Notes: a model not told the origin generated them from the sequence alone. DNA of 10,359 bases from Methanosarcinales archaeon (GCA_030672605.1 DAOVGE010000040.1:1-10359); one strand, 5' to 3'. Positions 1 through 6,967 are shown, counted from the stretch's first letter. A program made the numbers and translations.

Positions 1-1
1 T

Positions 2-130
2 CTGCGTGGCAGATGCCACTACGGGATTGCGTCAACTGTTGTTGATCTTGTGGATATGCGGATTCTTCGTGAAGGTGCCGGGTACGAACAGGTCACAAAG
101 TATCTGGCACAACATCCATTTGTATCATAG
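2..130 (+). CDS. Threonylcarbamoyl-AMP synthase (Sua5/YrdC family), C-terminal end only
   Basis: Frame 2 is open from the window edge to a TAG at 128-130 and gives 42 residues. The stretch GIASTVVDLVDMRILREGAG matches the well-known C-terminal signature of the Sua5/YrdC/YciO family (a STVVD block followed by ILR-G-AG). These enzymes make threonylcarbamoyl-AMP from threonine, bicarbonate and ATP for t6A37 modification of ANN-decoding tRNAs in the cytoplasm. The start and most of the catalytic domain lie outside the window, so completeness cannot be judged. The last 38 nt overlap the 3' end of sepS on the other strand. The context, next to two aminoacyl-tRNA synthetase genes, fits a tRNA job. 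It could also be a YciO-type paralogue, which the C-terminus alone cannot exclude. Confidence 0.8.
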   Translation: MRGRCHYGIASTVVDLVDMRILREGAGYEQVTKYLAQHPFVS

Positions 131-1724
131 TAAATACAGGCCCCCGGATGTCGATCTTCTTGTTGGTGGATGTGATCCACCGGTTCGCATAGGATGCACT
201 CTCAATATTAATCTCTGAGGGCACCTTGACGCCCTTGACCCGGATCTCGCATCCCATACCGCATCGCGCCGCATCCTCGATCTCACGCGCTGCCTGTGCG
301 GCGAACGCATCTATGAATCGAAAGCCAGCAGGTACGCCCTCTTTAAAGACGTGGTCCCACTTCTCGATTCTGGGAACACCCAGGACGCTACCATCGTGAA
401 CCATCACTTCATTCATAGCCGCAGGACCGCAGAGCTTCGTATTCTCCTCTGGCTCAATTACCACAACGTTGATCTGGCGCCCGAATAGTTCGCCTTCCCA
501 CGCCGAAAACTTGCACGGACTCGGATCACCTGCGTGCTCCTCGCAGACACGCACAATTGCGCGCATGATCGCAAGCCCTGTGTACGTGTCAGGCGACTGC
601 GCAACCGATACCGATGCTGCGAGTTTGGGATCAGTAATTGGTGTCTGACCGAATTGCGGATACGTAAGCAGCCTCACGTCATCTGCGTCGTAGAGGATCA
701 TTGCGAGCCGCTCCACGCCGAGACCGAGGTTCATCACCGGGTACGGGATGTCGTAAGCGGCGAGCGCTATTGGCGAGTACATGCCAAAGGTCGCAATCTC
801 GATCCAGCCATCCGCATACTTCGTGGCTGACCCCGATTCCGAATCGCGCAGCTTCGGATGGTACGCATAGACCTCGATCTGGGTATCGGGCACGTAGTAC
901 TTGCTCCGCTTCTCATCCGGCTGGAACCTGAACTCCTCGAATCCAAACTGGGACAAAAGAGCCTGAGAGACTGCCTTTCCGTAATCAACCGTAACATCTT
1001 CGCCCATCGCAACGCACGAGGCTGAATGATAGGTCATGAGCCTTGACGCGTCCTCTGACTGCTCCCTTCTGAAGCACCGGTCTATGGAGAAGAGGTTGAG
1101 CTGCGCTTCCCGCCTGGAAACGAGTGCCGAGAGTGTTATGAACCAGCCAGAGGTCATGTGGCTGCGAAGCGTCTTTGTTGTCGGCTCCGGAACCAGTTCC
1201 TTAAACTCGGGAAAGACCTCGTCGATCATCACAGCAACCTTCGAGTCAGCGGAATTGAGTCGCCCCGCCAGAGCCGGGATCAAGTCATCACCCTCAATCT
1301 CCCCCTTCTTGTACGAGTGCAAAACCTCCTTTACGATATCGACGTCACCTGCGCTCAAGTTCCTGCCCACAATATCGTTGATCCGCGCGATCCGCTCGTC
1401 AGATAGCCCGATATCGGGACGCGGGAGCCCTGCGAGGTAGAAGCATCGATCCAGAACAGCGAGCGCCTCCGAACCGAACTGGCGAAACACGTCTCTATCC
1501 TCTACTATGAGCGGGTTCATGGTCTCCTCGAACCCCATTCTCAGATATGCGTTTCTTATGAGGTGTATCGTCTCAAATATCGGGTGCGTCTTTCCGTAAT
1601 CGAATCTGAGCCTGGGATAGCTCTCGTTGATCGCAGGAGACGGGACTATCTCTCTTCCGAGATTCCATGTCGCCTCAAAATCCTGCGCTGCTCTTCTTCT
1701 GATCTCATCCGGGTCGAACTTCAT
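93..1724 (-). CDS. sepS: O-phosphoseryl-tRNA(Cys) synthetase (SepRS)
   Basis: This class II aminoacyl-tRNA synthetase attaches O-phosphoserine to tRNA(Cys). SepCysS then converts Sep to Cys, the tRNA-dependent cysteine route of methanogens and Archaeoglobus. The chosen ATG at 1722-1724 gives 543 aa, the normal family length, and an N-terminus (MKFDPDEIRRRAAQDFEATW) that looks like known SepRS starts. The open frame runs 29 codons further up to 1811, but into the palindromic repeat, and that part does not look like protein. Visible motifs are the motif 2 region RCFRREQSED (216-225), the motif 3 loop NLGLGVERLAM (332-342), and the Thr191, Ser234, Ser236 and Asn332 positions that fit the phosphoserine pocket described for the family. 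No Shine-Dalgarno site precedes the ATG, so a short or absent leader is likely. No SepCysS gene is in the window. The 3' end overlaps sua5 by 38 nt. Confidence 0.95.
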   Translation of the reverse strand: MKFDPDEIRRRAAQDFEATWNLGREIVPSPAINESYPRLRFDYGKTHPIFETIHLIRNAYLRMGFEETMNPLIVEDRDVFRQFGSEALAVLDRCFYLAGLPRPDIGLSDERIARINDIVGRNLSAGDVDIVKEVLHSYKKGEIEGDDLIPALAGRLNSADSKVAVMIDEVFPEFKELVPEPTTKTLRSHMTSGWFITLSALVSRREAQLNLFSIDRCFRREQSEDASRLMTYHSASCVAMGEDVTVDYGKAVSQALLSQFGFEEFRFQPDEKRSKYYVPDTQIEVYAYHPKLRDSESGSATKYADGWIEIATFGMYSPIALAAYDIPYPVMNLGLGVERLAMILYDADDVRLLTYPQFGQTPITDPKLAASVSVAQSPDTYTGLAIMRAIVRVCEEHAGDPSPCKFSAWEGELFGRQINVVVIEPEENTKLCGPAAMNEVMVHDGSVLGVPRIEKWDHVFKEGVPAGFRFIDAFAAQAAREIEDAARCGMGCEIRVKGVKVPSEINIESASYANRWITSTNKKIDIRGPVFTMIQMDVVPDTL

Positions 1725-1784
1725 TATGCAGTGATTGTCGCAATAACAGTTAAACGATTTGTATGTGTTTAGATGCGGCGAAAA

Positions 1785-1868
1785 AACCACGGGATTACAC
1801 GAGATCAACACAGAACTCTTGTGGAGATGGCTGCGCCGCTGCTTCGCAGACTGTGTAATCTTGTGGTT
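1785..1868. repeat. Dispersed palindromic element, copy 1
   Basis: The outer arms 1785-1800 and 1853-1868 pair over all 16 positions (14 Watson-Crick and 2 G-U) around a 52-nt interior. The interior holds a second small hairpin, CTGCG at 1831-1835 with CGCAG at 1845-1849. A related copy lies at 6968-7023: block 1801-1828 matches 6978-7005 at 22 of 28 positions, and 1851-1868 matches 7006-7023 at 16 of 18. Copy 1 has 22 extra bases (1829-1850) carrying the inner hairpin. It resembles a MITE-like or REP-like intergenic repeat. No transposase is linked to it here. Confidence 0.75.
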
Positions 1869-1943
1869 CCTGCCACGAGTTATTGAGCATGTACTTTTGC
1901 TACTTTATTGTTCGGTGATCGCTAAACACGTACTGTTTAAAAA

Positions 1944-1976
1944 AAACCACAGAATCCATCAGAATCAGGAAAGTTT
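1944..1976. repeat. 33-nt perfect direct repeat, copy 1
   Basis: The 33 bases starting AAACCACAGAATCC and ending GGAAAGTTT are identical to 2134-2166, 190 nt downstream. This copy forms the left arm, loop and first two bases of the right inner arm of the hairpin at 1946-1999. Confidence 0.9.
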
Positions 1977-1999
1977 CTGGTTCTGACGTTTTCTGTGGT
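1946..1999. repeat. Long imperfect hairpin in the sepS-valS gap
   Basis: ACCACAGAA (1946-1954) pairs perfectly with TTCTGTGGT (1991-1999). An inner stem pairs 1960-1970 with 1975-1985 (9 Watson-Crick and 2 G-U), leaving a 4-nt loop at 1971-1974. A 5x5 internal loop that is partly pairable joins the two stems. The left arm and loop reappear exactly as the second copy of the 33-nt direct repeat. Confidence 0.75.
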
Positions 2000-2048
2000 C
2001 GCTAACGGTAGCTCCCTCGCGTATGCAAAAAAACGCGGCGCATCTCTC

Positions 2049-2133
2049 CCAACTTTGCGTCTCTGCGCCTTTGCGACCTTGCGTTAGATCAGATGAACGC
2101 AAAGACGCGATGACGCAAGGGCGCAAAGATTGG
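2049..2133. repeat. Palindrome built of 4+4 tandem 8-mers
   Basis: The left arm 2053-2084 is four tandem 8-mers of consensus CTTTGCGT. The right arm 2097-2128 is four tandem 8-mers of the complementary consensus ACGCAAAG. Over the 33-position arms 2053-2085 and 2096-2128 I count 25 Watson-Crick and 3 G-U pairs around a 10-nt loop (2086-2095). The stem continues outward with CCAA (2049-2052) against TTGG (2130-2133) after one bulged A. It lies between the two direct 33-nt repeats. Confidence 0.8.
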
Positions 2134-2166
2134 AAACCACAGAATCCATCAGAATCAGGAAAGTTT
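2134..2166. repeat. 33-nt perfect direct repeat, copy 2 (half hairpin)
   Basis: This is identical to 1944-1976 but lacks the matching right arm, so alone it cannot fold like the first copy. It could pair with the right arm of the first copy at 1975-1999. Its last bases touch the putative valS TATA box. Confidence 0.9.
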
Positions 2167-2171
2167 TATCA
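2164..2171 (+). promoter_or_regulatory. Possible TATA box of valS
   Basis: TTTTATCA is a fair match to an archaeal TATA box. A transcription start about 25 nt downstream, near 2192, would leave a leader of about 15 nt carrying the Shine-Dalgarno site. This is inferred from spacing only. Confidence 0.3.
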
Positions 2172-2195
2172 ACCATCATCCTATCAAATGAATGC

Positions 2196-2200
2196 AGGAG
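2196..2200 (+). promoter_or_regulatory. Shine-Dalgarno site that decides the valS start
   Basis: AGGAG lies 6 nt before the ATG at 2207. Two earlier in-frame ATGs, at 2192 and 2201, are either upstream of this site or directly abut it, so 2207 is the best-supported start. Confidence 0.65.
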
Positions 2201-2206
2201 ATGCCT

Positions 2207-4846
2207 ATGCAGGACACACTTCCAAAGGAATACGATCATAAGGCAGTAGAACAGAAATGGAGGTCGAAGACCGATGGAAGCGTCTATCAATTCGACTGGG
2301 AGTCCGATAAACCACAGTACATCATTGATACTCCACCTCCGTATCCCACGGGCAATCTTCATATCGGAAATTCATTGAATTGGTGTTATATTGATTTTGT
2401 GGCAAGATATAAACGGATGAGGGGTTATAACGTGATGTTTCCGCAGGGATGGGACTGCCATGGGCTGCCGACCGAGGTCAAGGTGGAGGAGACATACGGA
2501 ATCACAAGGCATCAGATCCCCCGATCGGAGTTCCGAGACCTGTGTAGGGAATTGACCCTGAAAAACATACGGAAGATGAAGGATACGATGAAAGGGCTCG
2601 GATTCTCCATTGACTGGAACTGCGAGTACGTGACGATGGATCCGACGTATTACAGCATGACTCAGAAGTCGTTTGTGCGGATGTACGCTGACGGGCGGAT
2701 CTACCAGCGCGAGGGACCTGTGAACTGGTGCCCGAGATGTGGAACAGCGATCGCGTTTGCCGAGGTTGAGTATGAGGATCGCGAGACGCATCTCAACTAT
2801 CTCTACTTTGGTGCAGGAGATTGCGGTGATGATGGTAACGGTAGCCAGAATCTTGAGATTGCGACCACCAGACCCGAGTTGCTGCCTGCATGCGTTGCGG
2901 TTGCCGTGCATCCCGATGACAAGCGGTTCACACGCTTTGTCGGAGGCACAATCAGCGTCCCGCTCTTCAATTATGATGTTCCTGTGATCGCTGACGAGGA
3001 GGTGGATCCCGCATTCGGTACAGGTGTCGTCATGATCTGCACGTTCGGCGACAAGCAGGACGTGAGGTGGTGGATCGAGCACAATCTCCCACTCCGCATG
3101 GCAATCGACCGCGATGGGATCATGACATCGGTCGCAGAAAAATACAAAGGAATGAATCTTTCTGATTGCAGAAAAGCGATCCTATCAGATCTTGAATCTG
3201 CAGGAACGCTCTACAAGCAGGAACCTCTGGAGCAGAGTGTCGGAGCCTGCTGGCGGTGCGGAACCCCAATTGAGATCTTATCAGAGAAACAGTGGTACGT
3301 AAAGGTCGATCAGGACGAGATTCTCAGCACCGCTGATGAGATCGATTGGGTTCCGTCGCACATGTTGATACGGCTTGATAACTGGACAAAGAGCATGGAG
3401 TGGGACTGGTGCATATCACGGCAGCGGCTCTTTGCAACCCCGATTCCGGTCTGGTACTGCAAGGGCTGCGGGAAGATTGTTGTTGCAAAGGAGGAGTGGT
3501 TGCCCCTTGACCCAACAGAAGCAAACCCTCCGGAGCCATGCGAATGCGGTTCAGAGGATTTTGAAGCCGAAGCGGACGTTCTCGACACATGGATGGATTC
3601 GTCGCTCTCAGCAATGGCGGTCTCGGGCTGGGTCTTTGGGCATGAGCTCAAGGTTCCGGCGCAACTCAGACCCCAGGGGCACGACATCATCCGCACGTGG
3701 GCGTTCTACACGATTCTCAGAACGCATGCACTCACCGGGAAGAGACCATGGGATGCGATTCTGATCAATGGCATGGTCTTCGGAGAAGACGGGCACAAGA
3801 TGAGCAAGTCGCTGGACAACATCATCGCACCGGAAGAGGTGACTGATCAGTACGGCGCTGACGCATTCAGGCAGTGGGCGGCAATCGGAGGATCCACAGG
3901 ATCCGACATTATGTTCAGATGGAAAGATGTCGTTGCTGCGTCTCGGTTTCAGCAGAAGATGTGGAGCATCATCAGGTTTTCGCTGCCACACACCGAAGGC
4001 GTCGGAGATATCGGAGATATCGATAAGGATTCGCTCACGACAATTGATCAATGGATTATCAGTAAACTTAACTCGCTGATCGTGGATGCGACCGATGCGA
4101 TGGAGAATTACCAGTTTGACATCACATTGAAGATGATCCGGTCATTTGCATGGGACATTCTCGCTGATCATTACATCGAACTCGTCAAGCACCGGCTGTA
4201 TGGCGAGCCGTCGCCCAATCAGCAGGCGGCGCGGCAGACGCTTGGGCTAATAATCGACTCGCTCGCGCGACTCCTCGCGCCGATAACACCGTTCTTCTCA
4301 GAGGAGGTGTACTCGCAGCTCAATAAAACAGGCAGTGTGCACGCGGCTTTGTGGCCCACCGCAGACGAATCCATGATCGATTCAGGTATCGAGCATGCGG
4401 GCGAGCGGATCAGAGATATTGCATGGGCAATTCGGAGATACAAATCAGAGCACGGAATGGCATTAAACGCTCCGCTGGATGATATCAAGATATATGCAGA
4501 TGCAATCTTCGACTGCTCCGATATTGCAGGCGCAGCGAACACGCCAGTGCAGGTCATCGCTGGCACACCTGATTTCGAGCACCGTGCAGTCGGTGTCAAG
4601 CCAGACATGAAGGTGCTCGGTCCGATCTTCAGAAAGGACGCCGGGAAGATCGTTAAAGCACTATCCGAAATCGATCCGAGTGTTGTCGCGCAAGAGGTGC
4701 AGAGTGGAACGATGCGAATTGTGGTCGGTTCGGAGACGTTCGAGGTTCCTGCGGATTCGGTTGCAATCGAGCGTGAGGTCGTTCTTGGCGGGCGGGCAGT
4801 GGACGTGATTGAGGTGGATGGTGCCGTCGTTGTGATCACACGATGA
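2207..4846 (+). CDS. valS: Valyl-tRNA synthetase
   Basis: This class I aminoacyl-tRNA synthetase charges tRNA(Val) with valine in the cytoplasm and hydrolyses mis-charged Thr-tRNA(Val). The start at 2207 (879 aa, MQDTLPKEYDHKAVEQKW) is set by AGGAG six bases upstream; 2192 would add five residues. The HIGH motif is in PTGNLHIGN (about residues 47-55) and KMSKS is at 531-535. The CP1 editing domain shows ATTRPELLPACVAVAVHPDD, and DTWMDSSLSA is typical of ValRS rather than IleRS or LeuRS. Several Cys pairs look like zinc knuckles: CPRC, CWRC, CKGC and CEC. The C-terminal part holds the anticodon-binding helical domain and an archaeal-type tail. Length and all signature blocks are normal. It is divergent from sepS across a palindrome-rich gap and probably has its own promoter. 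Confidence 0.97.
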   Translation: MQDTLPKEYDHKAVEQKWRSKTDGSVYQFDWESDKPQYIIDTPPPYPTGNLHIGNSLNWCYIDFVARYKRMRGYNVMFPQGWDCHGLPTEVKVEETYGITRHQIPRSEFRDLCRELTLKNIRKMKDTMKGLGFSIDWNCEYVTMDPTYYSMTQKSFVRMYADGRIYQREGPVNWCPRCGTAIAFAEVEYEDRETHLNYLYFGAGDCGDDGNGSQNLEIATTRPELLPACVAVAVHPDDKRFTRFVGGTISVPLFNYDVPVIADEEVDPAFGTGVVMICTFGDKQDVRWWIEHNLPLRMAIDRDGIMTSVAEKYKGMNLSDCRKAILSDLESAGTLYKQEPLEQSVGACWRCGTPIEILSEKQWYVKVDQDEILSTADEIDWVPSHMLIRLDNWTKSMEWDWCISRQRLFATPIPVWYCKGCGKIVVAKEEWLPLDPTEANPPEPCECGSEDFEAEADVLDTWMDSSLSAMAVSGWVFGHELKVPAQLRPQGHDIIRTWAFYTILRTHALTGKRPWDAILINGMVFGEDGHKMSKSLDNIIAPEEVTDQYGADAFRQWAAIGGSTGSDIMFRWKDVVAASRFQQKMWSIIRFSLPHTEGVGDIGDIDKDSLTTIDQWIISKLNSLIVDATDAMENYQFDITLKMIRSFAWDILADHYIELVKHRLYGEPSPNQQAARQTLGLIIDSLARLLAPITPFFSEEVYSQLNKTGSVHAALWPTADESMIDSGIEHAGERIRDIAWAIRRYKSEHGMALNAPLDDIKIYADAIFDCSDIAGAANTPVQVIAGTPDFEHRAVGVKPDMKVLGPIFRKDAGKIVKALSEIDPSVVAQEVQSGTMRIVVGSETFEVPADSVAIEREVVLGGRAVDVIEVDGAVVVITR

Positions 4847-4894
4847 GCGGGTGATTGTGCTTCTGGCTTCCAGTAGCACGACCCATCAGTAAGG

Positions 4895-4939
4895 TATAAG
4901 TACCCCTGGCGCCAAACAGCTAGTCATAGGCGCCCTGGG
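4895..4939 (+). promoter_or_regulatory. TATA-like box followed by a GC hairpin upstream of ubiA-like gene
   Basis: TATAAGTA at 4895-4902 looks like an archaeal TATA box. Just after it, GGCGCC at 4908-4913 pairs with GGCGCC at 4929-4934 (15-nt loop), and CCC 4903-4905 pairs with GGG 4937-4939 across a 2x2 internal loop. A start about 25 nt downstream of the TATA box would fall inside the hairpin, so the palindrome may be a protein site in DNA rather than an RNA structure. The box would serve the prenyltransferase gene or a short leader RNA. Confidence 0.35.
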
Positions 4940-5039
4940 AAAGCGTCTGAATACGCGTTAGGGATGTGGGAACATCAGTAGGTACATAAAAGAAGATATA
5001 CCGTACGGTCTGGGGTTTAGAATCGAGAATATCGTATCG

Positions 5040-5906
5040 TTGTTCATGGACAGTTCGTTATTTTTATCCATCAACGGCACTCTGCTATTGTATATATCAT
5101 TTCTTATGCTGGGGCTAGCATTGAAACCGATCCTGCTCTGCGCTATGTTCCTTGTGGTATATAGTGTGTACAGTCTCAACAGATTGACAGATCAGGAAGA
5201 GGATGCGGTGAATATGCCGACACGGTCTGCCTTTGTGCAGGGGAATGAACGGGTTCTGCTAACTCTTGCTGTTGTTTCGTATATTGTGGCATTGTTTCTT
5301 GGGTGGGTTGAAAACCCATTCGCTGCACTCATCCTCCTTGTTCCTTTCATGTCGGGGATCCTATACAGCGCGGACGTTTTTTCGGTGATTGGAATCCCCC
5401 GATTAAAGGATATATTTCTTGTAAAGAGTCTCATCGTCGCTTTCAGTTGGGCAATTTGCATAACATTTCTACCTGCACTATATCTGCATGGGGATCTCAC
5501 CAAACTGTGGTTTATTTTTCCTTTCTTCTTTATTAAAATAATTATAAATACAATTCTATTCGATATTAGGGATGTGGTGGGCGATACACTGAATGGCATA
5601 AATACGATCCCGGTCGTTATCGGGGTAGCGAGAACCAGGCAGTTGTTATTGATCCTTCAGTCTCTGCTCGTGGTATTGCTGGTGCTTTTTCTGGATCTAT
5701 TCAGTAAATACTATGTAATATTGATCCTCAGCATGACGTATGGATATCTATACATACTGCACTTCTGTGGCGAGAGTAATCACAATGGGACATCATGGGA
5801 TTTGCTGTTGGATGGAGAATGGATCATCACGAGTGTATGGATCTGGATATATTTCAGCATATACCCATGTCTCAATATATTCGCCAGATATTGTTTTGCA
5901 ATGTGA
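5040..5906 (+). CDS. UbiA-family membrane prenyltransferase
   Basis: This is a polytopic membrane protein of the UbiA superfamily, whose members move a polyprenyl chain onto an acceptor at the membrane. The first Asp-rich motif is NRLTDQEED (47-55) and the second FDIRDVVGD (174-182). Between them, YSADVFSVIGIPRLKDIFLVK resembles the conserved central block. About eight hydrophobic segments are visible, for example around 10-45, 72-112, 126-150 and 155-175. The acceptor is unknown: a quinone-like carrier such as methanophenazine, or a lipid, are possibilities only. The start is uncertain. TTG at 5040 and ATG at 5046 both give a rather short N-terminus, while the frame is open back to 4962 with protein-like sequence but no ATG, GTG or TTG. 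The gene is visibly AT-richer than valS. The regulator gene follows after about 50 nt. Confidence 0.8.
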   Translation: MFMDSSLFLSINGTLLLYISFLMLGLALKPILLCAMFLVVYSVYSLNRLTDQEEDAVNMPTRSAFVQGNERVLLTLAVVSYIVALFLGWVENPFAALILLVPFMSGILYSADVFSVIGIPRLKDIFLVKSLIVAFSWAICITFLPALYLHGDLTKLWFIFPFFFIKIIINTILFDIRDVVGDTLNGINTIPVVIGVARTRQLLLILQSLLVVLLVLFLDLFSKYYVILILSMTYGYLYILHFCGESNHNGTSWDLLLDGEWIITSVWIWIYFSIYPCLNIFARYCFAM

Positions 5907-5920
5907 GAAATTTTTCTCAC
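5903..5920. promoter_or_regulatory. Perfect 8+8 palindrome, possible operator
   Basis: GTGAGAAATTTTTCTCAC is a perfect inverted repeat with 8-bp arms and a TT centre. It overlaps the stop codon of the prenyltransferase gene and sits about 11 nt before a TTAATA box of the regulator gene. This position suits binding by a dimeric winged-helix protein, possibly autoregulation. A short hairpin in the 3' end of the upstream mRNA is the alternative. Confidence 0.45.
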
Positions 5921-5930
5921 AACGAAACAC

Positions 5931-5936
5931 TTAATA
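5931..5936 (+). promoter_or_regulatory. Possible TATA box of the regulator gene
   Basis: TTAATA is centred about 26 nt before the ATG at 5960, which would make a leaderless transcript starting at that codon. A TATTTTTA stretch at 5948-5955 also exists but would place the transcript start inside the gene. Confidence 0.3.
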
Positions 5937-5959
5937 GGAACTGAATGTATTTTTATTGT

Positions 5960-6781
5960 ATGATTCCGGAGATCGAATCGTATGAGGCGGTAAAGGGGGA
6001 ATTAAAATTTTTTGCGACATCGGGCGTGCGCATTAAACTACTGATCAGCCTGAATAAAGAGAAAATGACCGTTGACCAGATGAGAAGCGAGTTTGGTTAT
6101 CGAACATCCACCATCCTGCCAGTGCTAGCAGAGTTGAAGTCAAGGGACCTGATCCACAAAGACGGAGGCTACTATGAGATGACTCCATCCGGAAAACTCA
6201 TCGCGTCCAAGCTGGTCGATTTCATCGAAACGTTGTACATGTTCAAAACACAGGAGCGATTCTGGAAGAATCATGAAACGTACACGATTCCCGATTTATT
6301 TTTTAAAAATGTCAGTTCTATTAGTAGATCTCATATTATGGAGCATGAGCCAGCAGATATTTTCGCAATACCAGACCATTTTATGAAAATGCTTGAGGGG
6401 TGTAAGATTATAAATGGGGTTTCACCATTCCTGCATCCGGATTTTCCAGGCATGTTCAGTGCATTCGCCGAACATGAGGCGGCGGTGCGTCTCGTGTTAA
6501 CCCGTCCTGTGCTGGAACTAGCATGCAGAAGATACAGTGAAGTACTCCAGCATGTCGAAGGTATGCCCAATTTCAGTCTGAGGGTGATAGATGAGGACGT
6601 GAAAGTTGCGTTCACGGTGACAGAGAACATCTTGTCACTCGGCTTCTTCAGGCTGGATGGTACGTATGATTACAACACCGACCTCGTCAGCGAAGATGCC
6701 GCTGCAATCGAGTGGGGAAATATGCTCTTTGAGTATTACTGGCAGCAATCGACAGACGTTACGCTGCAGGATTTTGACTGA
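5960..6781 (+). CDS. Winged-helix transcriptional regulator with FilR1 (DUF1724-type) domain
   Basis: This is a DNA-binding regulator of the type abundant in methanogens. The N-terminal 75 or so residues form an ArsR/MarR-like winged helix: KLLISLNKEKMTVDQMRSEF, then ILPVLAELKSRDLIHKDGGY with the wing and TPSGKLIA. The rest resembles the FilR1 'methanogenic regulator' domain, with blocks such as IPDHFMKMLEGCKIINGVSPF and FSAFAEHEAAVRLVLTRPVLE. Its ligand is unknown. The ATG at 5960 (273 aa) is preferred because its spacing to TTAATA suggests a leaderless mRNA; ATG at 5945 would add MYFYC. It lies about 53 nt after the prenyltransferase gene in the same orientation and could control it and itself through the palindrome at 5903-5920. 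Its TGA at 6779-6781 lies only 3 nt from the end of the nadX remnant on the other strand. Confidence 0.82.
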   Translation: MIPEIESYEAVKGELKFFATSGVRIKLLISLNKEKMTVDQMRSEFGYRTSTILPVLAELKSRDLIHKDGGYYEMTPSGKLIASKLVDFIETLYMFKTQERFWKNHETYTIPDLFFKNVSSISRSHIMEHEPADIFAIPDHFMKMLEGCKIINGVSPFLHPDFPGMFSAFAEHEAAVRLVLTRPVLELACRRYSEVLQHVEGMPNFSLRVIDEDVKVAFTVTENILSLGFFRLDGTYDYNTDLVSEDAAAIEWGNMLFEYYWQQSTDVTLQDFD

Positions 6782-6784
6782 CCC

Positions 6785-6939
6785 TCACGTCCCAACCCAC
6801 ACAGGCTCTGTAAGCTTCGCGAGCGTTGCTATCGCAGACAACACCGCGATGTAACTCGTCTTTGGATCCCTATGCGACGGCAGATTCTCATTTGTAACCG
6901 TCAGCACGCCAAACTCCCCCTTAACCTCAATCTCGTGAA
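6785..6939 (-). pseudogene. Truncated second copy of the 3' end of nadX
   Basis: These 155 nt match 8315-8469, the 3' end of nadX, at 146 of 155 positions with no gaps, at a constant offset of 1530 nt. They encode the last 50 residues of NadX and the same TGA. Homology starts exactly at the stop codon and ends sharply at 6939/6940. The frame is intact, with three residue changes: Lys to Ala, Asn to Asp and Lys to Thr at the equivalents of residues 263, 247 and 238. Five of nine differences are silent. There is no start codon or Rossmann domain, so no enzyme can be made. It is a remnant of duplication, integration or recombination. Confidence 0.9.
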
Positions 6940-6967
6940 TGCTCAATCAGGTTGTGGTAAGTATCAT

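Noticed and set aside
6..218. Open frame with a hydrophobic start beginning at GTG 6
   Set aside because: It overlaps the Sua5-type frame and sepS, both with recognisable proteins; this frame resembles nothing and is a shadow.
93..1811. Longer sepS starting at 1811
   Set aside because: The extra 29 residues are coded partly by the palindromic repeat, do not resemble SepRS, and the 1724 start gives the family's normal N-terminus and length.
2053..2128. Possible CRISPR array because of regular repeats
   Set aside because: Units are only 8 nt, in direct tandem and inverted in the second half, with no unique spacers and no cas genes.
1759..2241. Plus-strand open frames of about 70-75 codons in the sepS-valS gap
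   Set aside because: They run straight through the palindromes, have no ribosome site and give low-complexity translations. The repeats explain them.
4847..4960. tRNA or snoRNA-like gene downstream of valS
   Set aside because: No cloverleaf, T-loop sequence or C/D box pair could be built; only the single GC hairpin is supported.
4964..4981. TAG read as pyrrolysine in front of the prenyltransferase gene
   Set aside because: Reading through TAG stays in a frame that does not join the prenyltransferase, so amber decoding cannot repair its start. Only a frame change could.
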